From Alistipes putredinis (GTDB taxonomy: Bacteria; Bacteroidota; Bacteroidia; Bacteroidales; Rikenellaceae): a DNA stretch of 64,000 bases. The position numbers were made by a program, and so were the translations under genes. Location of the stretch: positions 682,001 to 746,000 of the forward strand of contig CP091730.1 in the NCBI GenBank assembly GCA_022009915.1, in the 5' to 3' direction. Below the pieces are notes generated by a model that searched no databases, had not been told where the DNA came from, and saw only the letters and a list, made by a program, of their open reading frames with translations. Positions within the stretch are counted from its first letter, which is position 1. Each line of letters starts with the position of its first letter. This document shows, in pieces, positions 21,067 through 30,825 of the stretch.

Positions 21067-22371
21067 ATGTCCGGAATCCTGCTTATTCTGCTTTTTGTTC
21101 TGCGGCCTCTGTCCTCTGCGGGCACAGGAGCCGATTACCGTCGAGAGTTACCGCGATGCGGTCCTGCGGTACGATTACGATATGAAAATCGCCGAGAGGC
21201 TTTTCCGAGTCTTCGTTTCGGGACATGCGGCGCACTCAGGCCGGATTTCTGCCGCAGCTTTCGGCTTCGGCGGGTTTCGAGGCCGATTTCCGCCGTTCAC
21301 GAACCGATGCGGGTCTTGCGAAGCCGTATTCCTTTAACGTGCAGCCCACGGTGTCGCAGACCGTTTATGCCGGCGGCAAGGTCAGAAATGCCTACCGCAG
21401 GGCGCAGACCGACTACGAAATCTCGCTTTGCAGCACGTCGGATGCCGGGTTGCAGACTGTCTATGCGGCCGAGTACGGCTACTGGAACCTTGCGGCCGAC
21501 ATCGCACTGCTCGAAGCGGCCCGAAGATACGTCGGCATCATCGAGTCCCTGCTCGGGGTCGTCGATTCGCGTTTCGAGGACGGATACATAAGCAAGAGCG
21601 ACGTTCTGATGGTCCGCGCCCGCAAGAACGAGGCGCAGTATTCCCTTCGCACGCAGGAACGCATATACCTCTCTTCGCTGCACCATTTCAATATCCTCAT
21701 GGGTTCCGACCCGTCTGCGGCCGTCGCCCTCGCGGACAGTATCCTGACATGGGTGAGACTGCCGGTGCGCCGCAGCGTGGACGAGATTCTACGCACCCGC
21801 CCCGACTATATGGCCGCCCGTTTGCAGATTCGCGGCAGGGAGTACGACGTGCATCTTGCGGGGGCGGATTTCTATCCGAGCGTTTCGGCCGGAGTTACCG
21901 GTGTATGGAACACCCTCTCGCCCAATCTTACCGGTTCCACCCGTGTGGACGGATACGCATTCGTGCGCCTGAGCGTTCCGATTTTTCGGCTGGGGGCAAA
22001 GACGCAACAGCATTTTGTCGGCTTCGGCCCTTGCCGAGAGCGCACGGCTGGAAATGCTGAGATTGGAAGACGAAATCGCGCGTCAGGAGAGCGACGCTTG
22101 GAGCGTGATTGTGGAGAGCGCCATGCAGCTGCGCCAGTCCTACGACGGCCTGAGCATAGCGGCCGAAAACCTTTCTCTCAGCACGTTCGCCTATAACGAA
22201 GGGCAGCTTACGGTTCTGGACGTGCTTTCGGCGCAGCTCTCGTGGATTCAAATCTATACCAATACCATTTCAGCCGCACGGGCGCTTCGTCTCGCCATAG
22301 CCGACTATCGGCGTATCGCGGCCGTTCATCCGGACCTTCATCCGTCCGCTGGCGTCGGCATGGCGAACTGA
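21067..22371 (+). CDS. TolC-family outer membrane channel, first pump (frame broken)
   Basis: Outer-membrane efflux channel of about 430 residues. After a signal peptide come two related halves. The first has GFLPQLSASAGFEADFRRSR, AGGKVRNAYRRAQTDYE and SRFEDGYISKSDVLMVRARK. The second has FYPSVSAGVTGVWNTLSPN and FAYNEGQLTVLDVLSAQLSW. This internal duplication is typical of TolC. The frame breaks near 21110, 21210 and 22000. It starts five bases after the permease stop. No regulator gene is adjacent to this pump. Confidence 0.88.
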
Positions 22372-22608
22372 GAACCGGGTGCAAAACGCATCGCGCTCCC
22401 AAATTCAGAAGCTCCGATTTTTACAGATACGATTCGGGGATTGCATTCCTCGATTCCAATCCGTTTTTCCCCGCGTTTTTTTCATATTATTCATTTGCAG
22501 CCTGCGGCCTGCTCGACGCGGTACAAAAAAGGCAGCTCCCCAAGAAAGGAAGCTGCCGAAAACGGCAGAATTGCCGGTGCAGAATGTATTTGGTAAGGCG
22601 TGCGAAAC

Positions 22609-22735
22609 AAAAACAAAAAACCGACAACTTTCAGACCGCCCCGAACCGCCTCTTCCGAAGAGAGCATAAGTTTAAGGCACGGTATAAAAAGTCGTTTGTT
22701 TACGTATGTCGGCCACCGCGTGGAGCCTTGCTCGA
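22609..22735 (-). ncRNA. candidate minus-strand small RNA
   Basis: On the minus strand a -7-like box TACCTTTA (22745-22738) is followed by a segment in which CCGAC (about 22710) can pair with GTCGG (22625-22621). The latter is immediately followed by a TTTTTTGTTTTT tract. An internal stem CTCTT/AAGAG lies between. This is a promoter-like box, closed stem and U-tract without an open frame. No known RNA family was recognised. A second minus-strand terminator lies at 22557-22525. Confidence 0.28.
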
Positions 22736-22948
22736 TGTAAAGGTAGCATGAATTTTTGTCATTCCGAGACTATGCTGCAATTTTTTTCACAGTTTTTCGT
22801 GCTTTTTGGACCGCATGTGCTACACTTAAACCTTTTCGGAACATCTCCCGCCCGCCTTTTTTTGCTGCATCGCCCCGCTTTTTCTCGTTTGAAATTTTTA
22901 TGTCCGACCCGAAAATCCGGCTTTGCCGCCGCTGTCAGGCGTTCGATG

Positions 22949-22979
22949 TTTGGCCCGTGGAATATATTTTTTATCTTTG
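22949..22979 (+). promoter_or_regulatory. promoter of the DUF4834-mlaE-mlaF operon
   Basis: TTTG at 22949-22952, a 19-base spacer and TATCTTTG at 22972-22979 match the Bacteroidota consensus. The box ends 19 bases before the ATG of the small membrane protein. Confidence 0.7.
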
Positions 22980-22998
22980 CCGTATACAATTTCGGTTT

Positions 22999-23263
22999 AT
23001 GGGCATAATTTGGATAATAATATTCTGCATAGTTCTTTTTCTTCTACTTCATTTTATGGGGAGCGGGGTCGGTGCTGCGTTCGCTCTTTTCCGGCGGCAG
23101 CGACTGGGTCAAAGGCACCCGCACGCGGGAAGGAGGAGCGGGACCGCGCAAGGAGGGTGAGGTCACCATACGGCAGAGCGCTCCTGCGCAGCCCAAGCGC
23201 GTCCGCAAGGATGTGGGTGACTATGTCGAGTACAAGGAGGAGAAACCGGAGGACGACCGATGA
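22999..23263 (+). CDS. small membrane protein, DUF4834-like (frame broken)
   Basis: About 88 residues: one N-terminal membrane helix (MGIIWIIIFCIVLFLLLHFM), a glycine-rich turn, then a charged soluble tail ending YVEYKEEKPEDDR. Layout and context resemble the DUF4834 family of Bacteroidota, of unknown function. Its stop overlaps the start of the following permease gene (ATGA at 23260), so it is translationally coupled to the transporter. One frame break near 23070. Confidence 0.65.
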
Positions 23264-24003
23264 AATTCTTGAAGACACTGGGCGAGTACTGCCTTTTGAT
23301 GAAAAAGGTCTTTTCCCGACCGGAGAAAGCCCGCATTTACATGCGCCGCATACTCTTCGAGATGGAAGCTCTGGGCCTGAACTCGGTCGTGATAACGATT
23401 ATCATCTCGGTGTTCATGGGGGCTGTCATCGCGCTGCAAATGTCCATCAACCTCGAATCGCCGTTCATACCTAAATCCATGATAGGCTACGCCACACGCG
23501 AGACGATGATTCTGGAATTCAGTTCGACGGTGGTGGCGCTCATTCTTGCCGGCAAGGTCGGCTCGAACATCGCGTCCGAAATAGGCACCATGCGAATCAC
23601 CGAGCAGATAGACGCGCTGGAAATCATGGGCGTGAATTCGGCCAGCTACCTCATTCTGCCGAAAATAGTCGCAACGGCCGTGTTTTTTTCCCCGATGCTC
23701 ACCGTGTTGAGCATATTCATAGGCTGTGCGGGCGGTTATGCGGTCGCCGACATCACGGGAATCATGCTGACGGAGGATTACGTGCAGGGGCTTCTGTCCG
23801 ACTTCAAGGTGTACTCGATAATATACACGCTCATAAAATCGGTGGTATTCGCATTCATCGTGACGTCCGTGTCGGCGTTCTACGGCTATAACGCGAGGGA
23901 CAATTCTCTGGAAGTCGGTCGTGCAAGCACGCAGGCCGTCGTGGCGAGCAGTATGATTATCCTGTTGTTCGACTTAATACTCACACAGTTGCTGCTTATA
24001 TGA
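23260..24003 (+). CDS. ABC transporter permease, MlaE family
   Basis: Intact 247-residue permease with five to six membrane helices. It carries the MlaE-family core EFSSTVVALILAGKVGSNIASEIGTM and EQIDALEIMGVNS. By family it moves phospholipid between inner and outer membranes. It overlaps the ATPase gene downstream by four bases (ATGA). No MlaD-type MCE gene is directly adjacent in this window. Confidence 0.9.
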   Translation: MKFLKTLGEYCLLMKKVFSRPEKARIYMRRILFEMEALGLNSVVITIIISVFMGAVIALQMSINLESPFIPKSMIGYATRETMILEFSSTVVALILAGKVGSNIASEIGTMRITEQIDALEIMGVNSASYLILPKIVATAVFFSPMLTVLSIFIGCAGGYAVADITGIMLTEDYVQGLLSDFKVYSIIYTLIKSVVFAFIVTSVSAFYGYNARDNSLEVGRASTQAVVASSMIILLFDLILTQLLLI

Positions 24004-24763
24004 TACGTGCGGAGCATATAGTGAAGAGTTTCGACGGCCGGACGGTGCTCGACGACATTTCCGCCGAGTTCCAGCGCGGCAAGACGAACCTGATTATCGG
24101 TCGCAGCGGCTCGGGCAAAACCGTGCTGCTCAAATGTTTGGTCGGCCTGCACGACATCGACTCCGGAAGCATCTGGTACGACGATACGTGTTTCAACAAA
24201 CTTGGATTTCGCGAAAAAAAGGAGATTCGGCGCAATATCGGCATGATTTTTCAGGGCGGTGCATTGCTCGATTCATCGACCGTGGCGGAAAACGTGCGGT
24301 TGCCGCTGGACCTGTTCACTAATCAGAGCGAGGCCGAAAAAGAAGGAGCGCGTGGATTTCTGCCTGCGAAGGGTGAATCTGACGGGAGCCGACGAACTGT
24401 ATCCTTCGGAGCTCAGCGGCGGCATGATAAAACGTGTGGCCATAGCCCGAGCCATAGTGCTGAACCCGAAATTCCTGTTCTGCGACGAACCCAACTCGGG
24501 ACTCGACCCGATGACTTCGGTGGTCATAGACAACCTGATAAAGGAGATAACCGAGGAGTACGGAATCACTACCATAATAAATACCCACGACATGAATTCG
24601 GTCATGGAGATAGGCGAGAAAAATCATATTCATCCACGAGGGCAAGAAGTGGTGGGAGGGCACCAAAGGCGATATTCTGGGCAGCGATAACCGCGAACTG
24701 AACGATTTCGTATTCGCCTCCGCCATGGCAAAAAGGGCAAAGGCCAATGCCGCAGGAGAATAG
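24000..24763 (+). CDS. ABC transporter ATP-binding protein, MlaF family (frame broken)
   Basis: ATPase partner of the preceding permease, about 253 residues. The Walker A motif is GRSGSGKTVLLK, the Q-loop is MIFQGGALLDSSTV, the signature is LSGGMIKRVAIARA and Walker B is FLFCDEPNSGLDP; NTHDMNS carries the H-loop. The phrase QGGALLDS is typical of MlaF. The frame breaks near 24340 and 24625. Its end is followed by an unrelated promoter. Confidence 0.9.
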
Positions 24764-24800
24764 GAGTCAAATGCTTTATTAAAAAAATATTTAAGAAAGA

Positions 24801-24834
24801 TTTGTTTTATATCTGAAAGATACCTATTTTTTTG
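24801..24834 (+). promoter_or_regulatory. promoter of gap
   Basis: TTTG (24801-24804), a 20-base spacer and TATTTTTTTG (24825-24834) resemble the Bacteroidota promoter with the -7 T-run lengthened by two. Given the homopolymer errors elsewhere, the true box may be shorter. The ATG of gap is about 50 bases downstream. Confidence 0.5.
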
Positions 24835-24885
24835 CGGTGCGATGTTAATTGAATAACAGTTGAACTTCTATAAATAAAAAGGATT

Positions 24886-25903
24886 ATGTCAAAGATTAAA
24901 AATTGGTATCAACGGTTTCGGACGTATCGGCCGTTTGGTATTCCGTGCAGCGTGCGAGAACGCACAAATCGAAGTTGTGGGCATCAACGACCTCGTACCG
25001 GTCGATTACATGGCCTACATGCTCAAATACGATACGATGCACGGCCAGTTCAAGGGCTCCATCGATTTCGACGCTGAGAAAGGCCTGCTCATCGTAAACG
25101 GCAAGGCTATCCGCGTAACCGCAGAGAAAGACCCCGCAAACCTGAAATGGAACGAGGTCGGCGCCGAGTACGTCGTCGAGTCTACCGGTCTGTTCCTGAC
25201 CAAGGAGAAAGCTCAGGCGCATATCGCAGCCGGTGCAAAATACGTGGTTATGTCGGCTCCTTCGAAGGACGACACCCCGATGTTCGTATGCGGTGTGAAC
25301 ACCGACACCTATGCCGGTCAGACCATCGTTTCCAACGCATCCTGCACCACCAACTGCCTGGCTCCTATGACAAAGGTCCTCAACGATAAATTCGGTATCA
25401 CCGACGGTCTTATGACCACCGTTCACTCGACCACTGCAACCCAGAAGACCGTAGACGGTCCTTCGATGAAAGACTGGCGCGGCGGCCGTGCTGCAAGCGG
25501 CAACATCATTCCTTCGTCTACCGGTGCCGCAAAGGCCGTAGGCAAGGTCATTCCCGCTCTGAACGGCAAACTGACCGGTATGTCGATGCGTGTTCCGACT
25601 CTGGACGTTTCGGTAGTAGACCTTACCGTAAATCTGGCAAAGCCTGCTAAATACGACGAGATTTGCGCTGCCATGAAAGAGGCTTCGGAAGGCGAACTCA
25701 AAGGCATTCTCGGTTACACCGAAGACGCTGTGGTTTCGTCCGACTTCCTCGGCGATCCCCGCACCTCCATCTTCGACAAGGCTGCCGGTATCGCTCTTAC
25801 TGATACTTTCGTCAAGGTCGTTTCGTGGTACGACAACGAGTGGGGCTACTCGAACAAGGTGCTCATGCTCATCGAGAAGATGGCCGCTTACAACGCGAAA
25901 TAG
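24886..25903 (+). CDS. gap: glyceraldehyde-3-phosphate dehydrogenase (frame broken at start)
   Basis: NAD-dependent glycolytic enzyme. An extra A near 24900 breaks the frame; correcting it gives MSKIKIGINGFGRIGRLVFR, the usual Rossmann start. The catalytic cysteine is in SNASCTTNCLAP, the histidine region reads MTTVHSTTATQKTVDGP, and the C-terminus is WYDNEWGYSNKV. The length of 338 residues is normal. It has its own promoter and a strong terminator, as befits a highly expressed gene. Codon choice appears cleaner than in neighbours. Confidence 0.96.
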
Positions 25904-25925
25904 TTTCGAGCGGTTTTCAGCATAG

Positions 25926-25963
25926 AAAAAGGTCCGGAAGACAGTCTCTTCCGGACCTTTTTT
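25926..25963 (+). terminator. terminator of gap
   Basis: AAAAAGGTCCGGAAGA (25926-25941) pairs with TCTTCCGGACCTTTTTT (25947-25963) across a five-base loop, with a T-tract at the end. It lies 23 bases after the gap stop. Confidence 0.88.
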
Positions 25964-26069
25964 ATCGGCACCAAGCCGAATGCGATGCAAGGGGGCGGGC
26001 GAACTTGTAATGCCCGCGGAATGATTTTTCTCGCTTTGCCTTCGATGTCGCCGACAAGATTATAAAACA

Positions 26070-26097
26070 GCGGCAGTCCGATTCTACGGGCTGCCGC
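26070..26097 (-). terminator. terminator of the outer membrane protein gene
   Basis: On the minus strand GCGGCAG and CTGCCGC form a 7-bp stem followed by TGTTTTATA. It lies 24 bases past the end of the minus-strand gene that stops at 26121. Confidence 0.6.
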
Positions 26098-26120
26098 CAT
26101 TTTGTCGCAAGGCACATTGT

Positions 26121-26898
26121 TTAGTTTTTGCCCAATCTGATTCCTATTTTTATATAACCGAGATTCGAAGTGCCGTATTTTACTAATCCGTTGTATCCGA
26201 TGCCTATCGATACGCGGTTTATCTCCAATCCGGCTCCTACCTGACAGGAAAAGCCGTTAAGGCCGTCCAAGTCCGCAACCCCGAAAAATCCGCCCAAGGA
26301 GCAATTGATGTATGGACGCACTTTTTCGGACACCGGAATGTAGCCTTTCATGTTTACTTCAAGGGGAATGTATCCTTCGAACAATGTTTTAGGTTCCTCC
26401 CTCACCAAGTCTCCGTAACCATAATAAAGAAGGTCTACTGTTTCGATAATGCTTCTGAGTCCGGTTTGTGCGCCGATGAAGAAGTATCGGCCGATTCGTG
26501 CGCCAAGAGCGATGTCGAGTGTCGGACCTGCATAGTCCGCGCCGAAAAATCGTACCCAAAGAGATGTCGCTCTGGAATTTGATTCCGCCTGCGGTCAGGC
26601 CGCCGCCTGTTCCGGCTTTGGCCGATGCCTCTTTGGCAGCGCTCTGTTTGGCCGTGAATACCTCCTTGGTGCCGTTCTTGTATTTGATGAACAGAACGTC
26701 CGAAGAGTCGATGAAATAAGTCGGGCCGTCGAGGTTGTCCCATTTGAGATAGGTGATGCCCTGCGGAGTAATCGTCTGTACTTTGGCGGTTATCTCCTCG
26801 GCATCTTTCGTAGTGATGATGTCCTGTGCCTCTGCACTTAAAACTCCCCCTCCCACCACAAATAGCAGGCCGAGGGCTAAACTTTTGAGCGGTTTCAT
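26121..26898 (-). CDS. outer membrane beta-barrel protein (frame broken)
   Basis: About 258 residues: a signal peptide (ALGLLFVVGGGVLSAEAQ), a short N-terminal region (DIITTKDAEEITAKVQTI...FIDSSDVLFIKYKNGTKEVF), then alternating beta-strand sequence typical of a small porin-like barrel (GALVR-like turns, YINCSLGGFFG, VSIGIGYNGLVKYGT). The N-terminal motif is common in Bacteroidales outer membrane proteins of unknown function. The frame breaks near 26545 and 26400. It lies 44 bases after ddl on the same strand. Confidence 0.7.
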
Positions 26899-26941
26899 AA
26901 TGATATTGAGTTAAAGATGGGTCGTCTCTTTTTTATAGCTC

Positions 26942-28122
26942 TTATTTCATGAATTTGCCGCCTTTGGCGCCGCCTCCCATGTTGAAGATATTCTGGTCGT
27001 AGCTGTTGATTTTTCCGGCCAGATGACGCGAACGTTGCAGCGCGAGGCATACCAGGCTCATCCATGAGCTCGGAGAATTTCAGTCCCGTAGCCTCCCACA
27101 GATAGAACGACAGCGAACCCGGGATTGCGTTTATCTCGTTTACGTATATTTGTCCGTCGGTCTCGTCTATCATCACGTCCACACGGGCGACGCCCATGCA
27201 CGACAGCACGCGGAACGTCTCGGCGGCATAGTGCCGTATGCGTTCGGTGACCTCGTCCGGCAGTTCGGCGGGGATGCGTCTGTGGGTGCTTTGCATGCCT
27301 TTGGAGCTTTTTGCCGCCGTTCATGTATTTGTCCTGATAGCTCAGAATCTCTCCGCTGCGCAGCGGCTCCTCGCACACCGAGGTGCGGTGACGGTCGGCC
27401 GTACCCAGCACCGAACAGTTTATCTCTTTGAGGCCGGTAATCATGTGCTCCACTATTATGCGGGTCGAGTACTGGCAGGCGGTGTCCACTGCGGCCGTCA
27501 GCTGCTCGCGGTCGTGAGCCTGCGATATGCCCACGCTCGAACCCAGATTGGCGGGTTTCACTATCATCGGGTAGCCGAGGGTTTTCTCCGCTTCGTCGAT
27601 GAACCGCTGCTTGTCCGTTCCCCACTGACGGTCGGTGAACCACGTGTAGTCCACCACCGGAATGCCGCTCTGGCGAAGAATCATCTTCATTGTGATTTTG
27701 TCCATGCCGTTCGCCGACGAGAGCGGGTTGCATGCGGCATACGGGATGCCGGTCATCTCGACCATGCCCTCGAATATGCCGTCCTCGCCGCAGGTGCCGT
27801 GCAGAACCGGTATTATGACGTCTATGTTGCATACCGCATCGCGTCCTACAAGAGGCTTGCGGCTTTTGTAGAGCGTACTGTTGCCGTATTCGGGTTTGAG
27901 GTAAACCTCGGTGCAGCGTTTGCACAGAGCGCCCGTGTCGCGATAGTTTTCGGCCTGCAAAAGCGCCTCGCCCGTGTACCAGCGGCCCTGCTTGGATATG
28001 TAAACCGGCCAGACCGTGTATTTGTTCTTGTCCATTGCGGCCATTGCCTGCAAAGCCGAGATTACCGAAATCTCGTGCTCCACGCTGCGGCCGCCGAAAA
28101 ATACGCCAACGTTAGTCTTCAT
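26942..28122 (-). CDS. ddl: D-alanine--D-alanine ligase (frame broken)
   Basis: ATP-grasp enzyme that makes D-Ala-D-Ala for peptidoglycan. The N-terminus reads VGVFFGGRSVEHEISVIS. PVLHGTCGEDGIFEG, the ATP-binding PMIVKPANLGSSVGIS and the metal-binding YVNEINAIPGSLSFYLWEA are all present. The length of about 390 residues is typical of the larger DdlA type. The frame breaks near 27310 and 27060. The gene lies 32 bases downstream of murF, whose enzyme uses its product. Confidence 0.94.
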
Positions 28123-28154
28123 TTTGTGTGTATGTCTTTTGAGTAGTTCGTTAC

Positions 28155-29721
28155 TTATTTGAATGTGTCGGGCAGGTCGTTTTCGTAGAGTACCGTGTCG
28201 CCGCTGCGCACTATCTCCCGCAGGCGTGCGGTGGCCTCTGCGAACGTATCCGCCTCTATTATGTCCTGCTGCCGGAATCCGCCGCCGGTCAGACCTTCGA
28301 TTATCGCGTCGCGATTGTACCGGCCCACGACGATGGCCGTGTCGCAGCGCCCGCACATGTACTCGCCCAACTGCCTGTTGAGCCTGTACTGCTCTTTGCC
28401 CAGCTCAATCATGCCCGGGGTAATGACTATGCGTCTGCCGCCGGTGAATGAACCGAGTACGTCCAGTGCCATTTTCGAGCCGTGGGGGTTCGAGTTGAAG
28501 GCGTCGTCTATTACGGTTATGCCGCCTGCGGCGTGTCTTACCGAAAGACGGTGCTCTACTTGGGCGACTTGGGCGACGGCATAGCGTATGTCCGTTTCAT
28601 CCATGCCCATGACCTTTGCCGTAATGTAGCCGGCCAGCAGGTTGGAGATGTTGCACTCGCCCAGAAGGCGTGTTTCGAGCGGGGTTTCGGTCCCGTCGGT
28701 ACCCTCGACCGTGAAAGTGCTCGAAGTGCGGCCGTAGCGGATGTTCGCCGCTTTGAAATCGGCATTCCGTCCCGTGGCCGAGTAGCGGTATACGTTCTTT
28801 ACGTTGGTCACCTTGCGGGAGGCTATCATTTCGAAGTCGTCGTTCAGAATGGCCGTACCGTTCTCGGGCAGCGAATCTATGAGTTCGAACTTGGCGGCCT
28901 GCACGTTTTCGATGCAGCCGAAAGATTCGAGGTGCTGCTCTCCCACGGCGGTGATTATGCCTATTTTCGGGTTCACCAGACGGCAGATTTCCCGCACGTC
29001 GCCCCTCTGTTTGGCGCCCATTTCGACAATGAATACCTGATGATACGGTTTGAGCTGTTCGCGCACGGTGCGCACTACGCCCAGCGTCGTGTTGTAGCTG
29101 CCCGGGGTCATCAGCACGTTGTACTTTTCGGAGAGTATCCTGTACAGATAGTGCTTGGTGCTGGTCTTGCCGTAGCTGCCCGTAATGCCTATCACGGTGA
29201 GTTCCGGCATGCTGCGCAGGATGCGTCGGGCGTCGTTGCAGTAGTGTCGGTTTATGAGTTTTTCGAGCGGCAGAAGAATCCACAGGGCGGCTAGCGCGAA
29301 AACGGGGCTCAATGCCGCTGCGGCCATGGCGTATGCGGCCGATACGGTTATCGTCGCAAGGAGCATCATGGCAGCGGGCAGAATCAGAAGCAGCAGTTCC
29401 ACGATGTAGATGCGCGTTGCGCGGGCGGTGAACACTAACGGCTTTTTATATTTGCGTCCGATTTCCTTTGCCGATTTGAGTATGCTCACGGCGCCGACTC
29501 CGCCAATGGCCCAGATATTGTTCCAGAAAAGCAGCAGCACGGCCAGCAGCATGAGGTCGGTGGCGCGGACCGTCGAGCTCAGGTCGCTTTTTCAGCCAGC
29601 GCAGATAACGTGCCGTGCGGTAGGAGTTCTGCTGCATCATTTGCAGCTCGTATTTGAATCTGAGCGCCGCATAGACCGCAATGCAGAGCAGCGCCGCGGA
29701 TTTGATTGCCAGATAGGTCAT
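28155..29721 (-). CDS. murF: UDP-MurNAc-tripeptide--D-Ala-D-Ala ligase with N-terminal membrane segments (frame broken)
   Basis: Mur ligase that adds D-Ala-D-Ala to the cell-wall precursor. The P-loop is GITGSYGKTSTKHYL, then VFIVEMGAKQRGDVREIC and VIDDAFNSNPHGSKMALD, the MurF-type C-terminal signature. Unlike classic MurF (about 450 residues), it has about 150 extra N-terminal residues with several hydrophobic helices (LMLLAVLLLFWNNIWAIGG; YIVELLLLILPAAMMLLAT; a third near ALSPVFALAALWI). The enzyme is thus probably membrane-anchored. The start ATG overlaps the hydrolase stop (ATGA). The frame breaks near 29585. Confidence 0.88.
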
Positions 29722-30486
29722 TTGTCGTTGTGTAAGAAGTTGTTAATCACTATCGAAAATTCTGCGGCCCGTTCTAAAAAGCTGTAATGTCCGGCTCCGC
29801 GGAATACCACCAGACCGGCATCCGGAATGAGCTTCTCCATTATCCGGGCATCCCGCATGGGGGTGGCCGTGTCCTTGTCGCCCCAGACGAGGAGCGTCGG
29901 TGCCGAGATGAGCGGCATGAATTTTTTCAGGTCTTCGTTCACCACCCGCACGAACGTGCCGCGCATCGTCCCGTTGAGAGCGCGGTAGTCGCTGCTGCCG
30001 CTTTTGTTTCGGCGCCGTTCGATTGCCTTCTCCGCACGCGAGCGGCCTATCATGAGCGGCAAAACGGCTTTGAGCAGCTTGAACGAGTAGACTTTCGCGT
30101 AGTAGCCGATGCTCCGGCGCGGTTTTATGCCGGCCGCATCCACCAGCACGATTTTGCGGGTCTTGTTGCGTGCACCGTACCGTATCGCCACGCGCCCGCC
30201 GAAGGAGTGGCCTATGAGAATCGGATTCTCGATGCCGGCCGCGCTGACGAATTGCTCGAAGTTTTTCGTGTACTCTTCGATGCCCCATGCCGTGTCGGGT
30301 GCCGGACTTAGACCGAATCCGGGGAAGTCTATCGCCCAGACGCGGAATCCGCGTTCAAGGTCTGCGACGACGCCTTTCCAGATGTCGATGCTGCATCCCC
30401 AACCGTGAAGCAGCACCACGTCGGCGCCGCTGCCGGCGACCGTATAGTGCAGCGTTCCCGATTCGGTTTCGATATAGTTTTTGCAT
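29718..30486 (-). CDS. alpha/beta hydrolase (frame broken near start)
   Basis: About 256 residues. The oxyanion region reads VVLLHGWGCSIDIW, the nucleophile elbow is LIGHSFGGR (serine), the acid is in LVWGDKDTATP and the histidine is in RGAGHYSF. This is a complete serine-hydrolase triad. The substrate is unknown; esterase or haloperoxidase-like names would be guesses. ATG at 30486 is chosen after restoring one missing A near 30475 (reads MQKNYIETESGTLHYTV). First gene of the hydrolase-murF-ddl operon. Confidence 0.82.
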
Positions 30487-30510
30487 TTTTGCGGTGCGTG
30501 TAATGATTCA

Positions 30511-30518
30511 CAAAGATA
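30511..30518 (-). promoter_or_regulatory. -7 box for the hydrolase-murF-ddl operon
   Basis: On the minus strand TATCTTTG matches TAnnTTTG exactly and lies 24 bases before the hydrolase ATG. No upstream TTTG is evident at the standard spacing. Confidence 0.5.
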
Positions 30519-30769
30519 GGAAAAAGTGAGCGCAGAATCGATATGAACGGAGACTTTATATTTTTATGCGTCAGTGCCTGATGCGGGCCGGCGGACGCTT
30601 GCGGAAATGTTTTTTTGCGGACCCGTTTTCAGGCCCGAACTGAAAAATGCCGCCGCAGGAAAACAGACGAACAGGAACCGATGCGGTATTAAGAATTTGT
30701 TGATATATAGTCGAATCGGCAATTTATGGCGGTGAAACGCCGAAAATAAACTGTAAAAATTAAAAACTT

Positions 30770-30800
30770 TTTGTTTATAAGTTTTCTGTACGTATATTTG
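30770..30800 (+). promoter_or_regulatory. promoter of the TetR-efflux operon
   Basis: TTTG (30770-30773), a 19-base spacer and TATATTTG (30793-30800) form a full consensus promoter, 25 bases before the TetR ATG. The rest of the 340-base divergent gap (30519-30769) shows no gene. A TetR operator is expected here, but no convincing palindrome was found. Confidence 0.72.
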
Positions 30801-30825
30801 CAGCCGGAAATAATTGCATTGCGTA

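Larger units (their letters stand above)
22372..22998. other. 627-base non-coding stretch with paired hairpins
   Basis: No credible protein-coding frame is seen on either strand. A hairpin, GGCAGCT (22531-22537) with AGCTGCC (22551-22557), is preceded on the plus strand by AAAAAA, so on the minus strand it is a hairpin followed by T6. An overlapping alternative stem, CTGCCG (22553-22558) with CGGCAG (22563-22568), is mutually exclusive with it. The right end holds the promoter of the DUF4834 gene. Confidence 0.6.

Noticed and set aside
30519..30769. TetR operator palindrome near the TetR promoter
   Set aside because: Short imperfect symmetries only; none strong enough to call.
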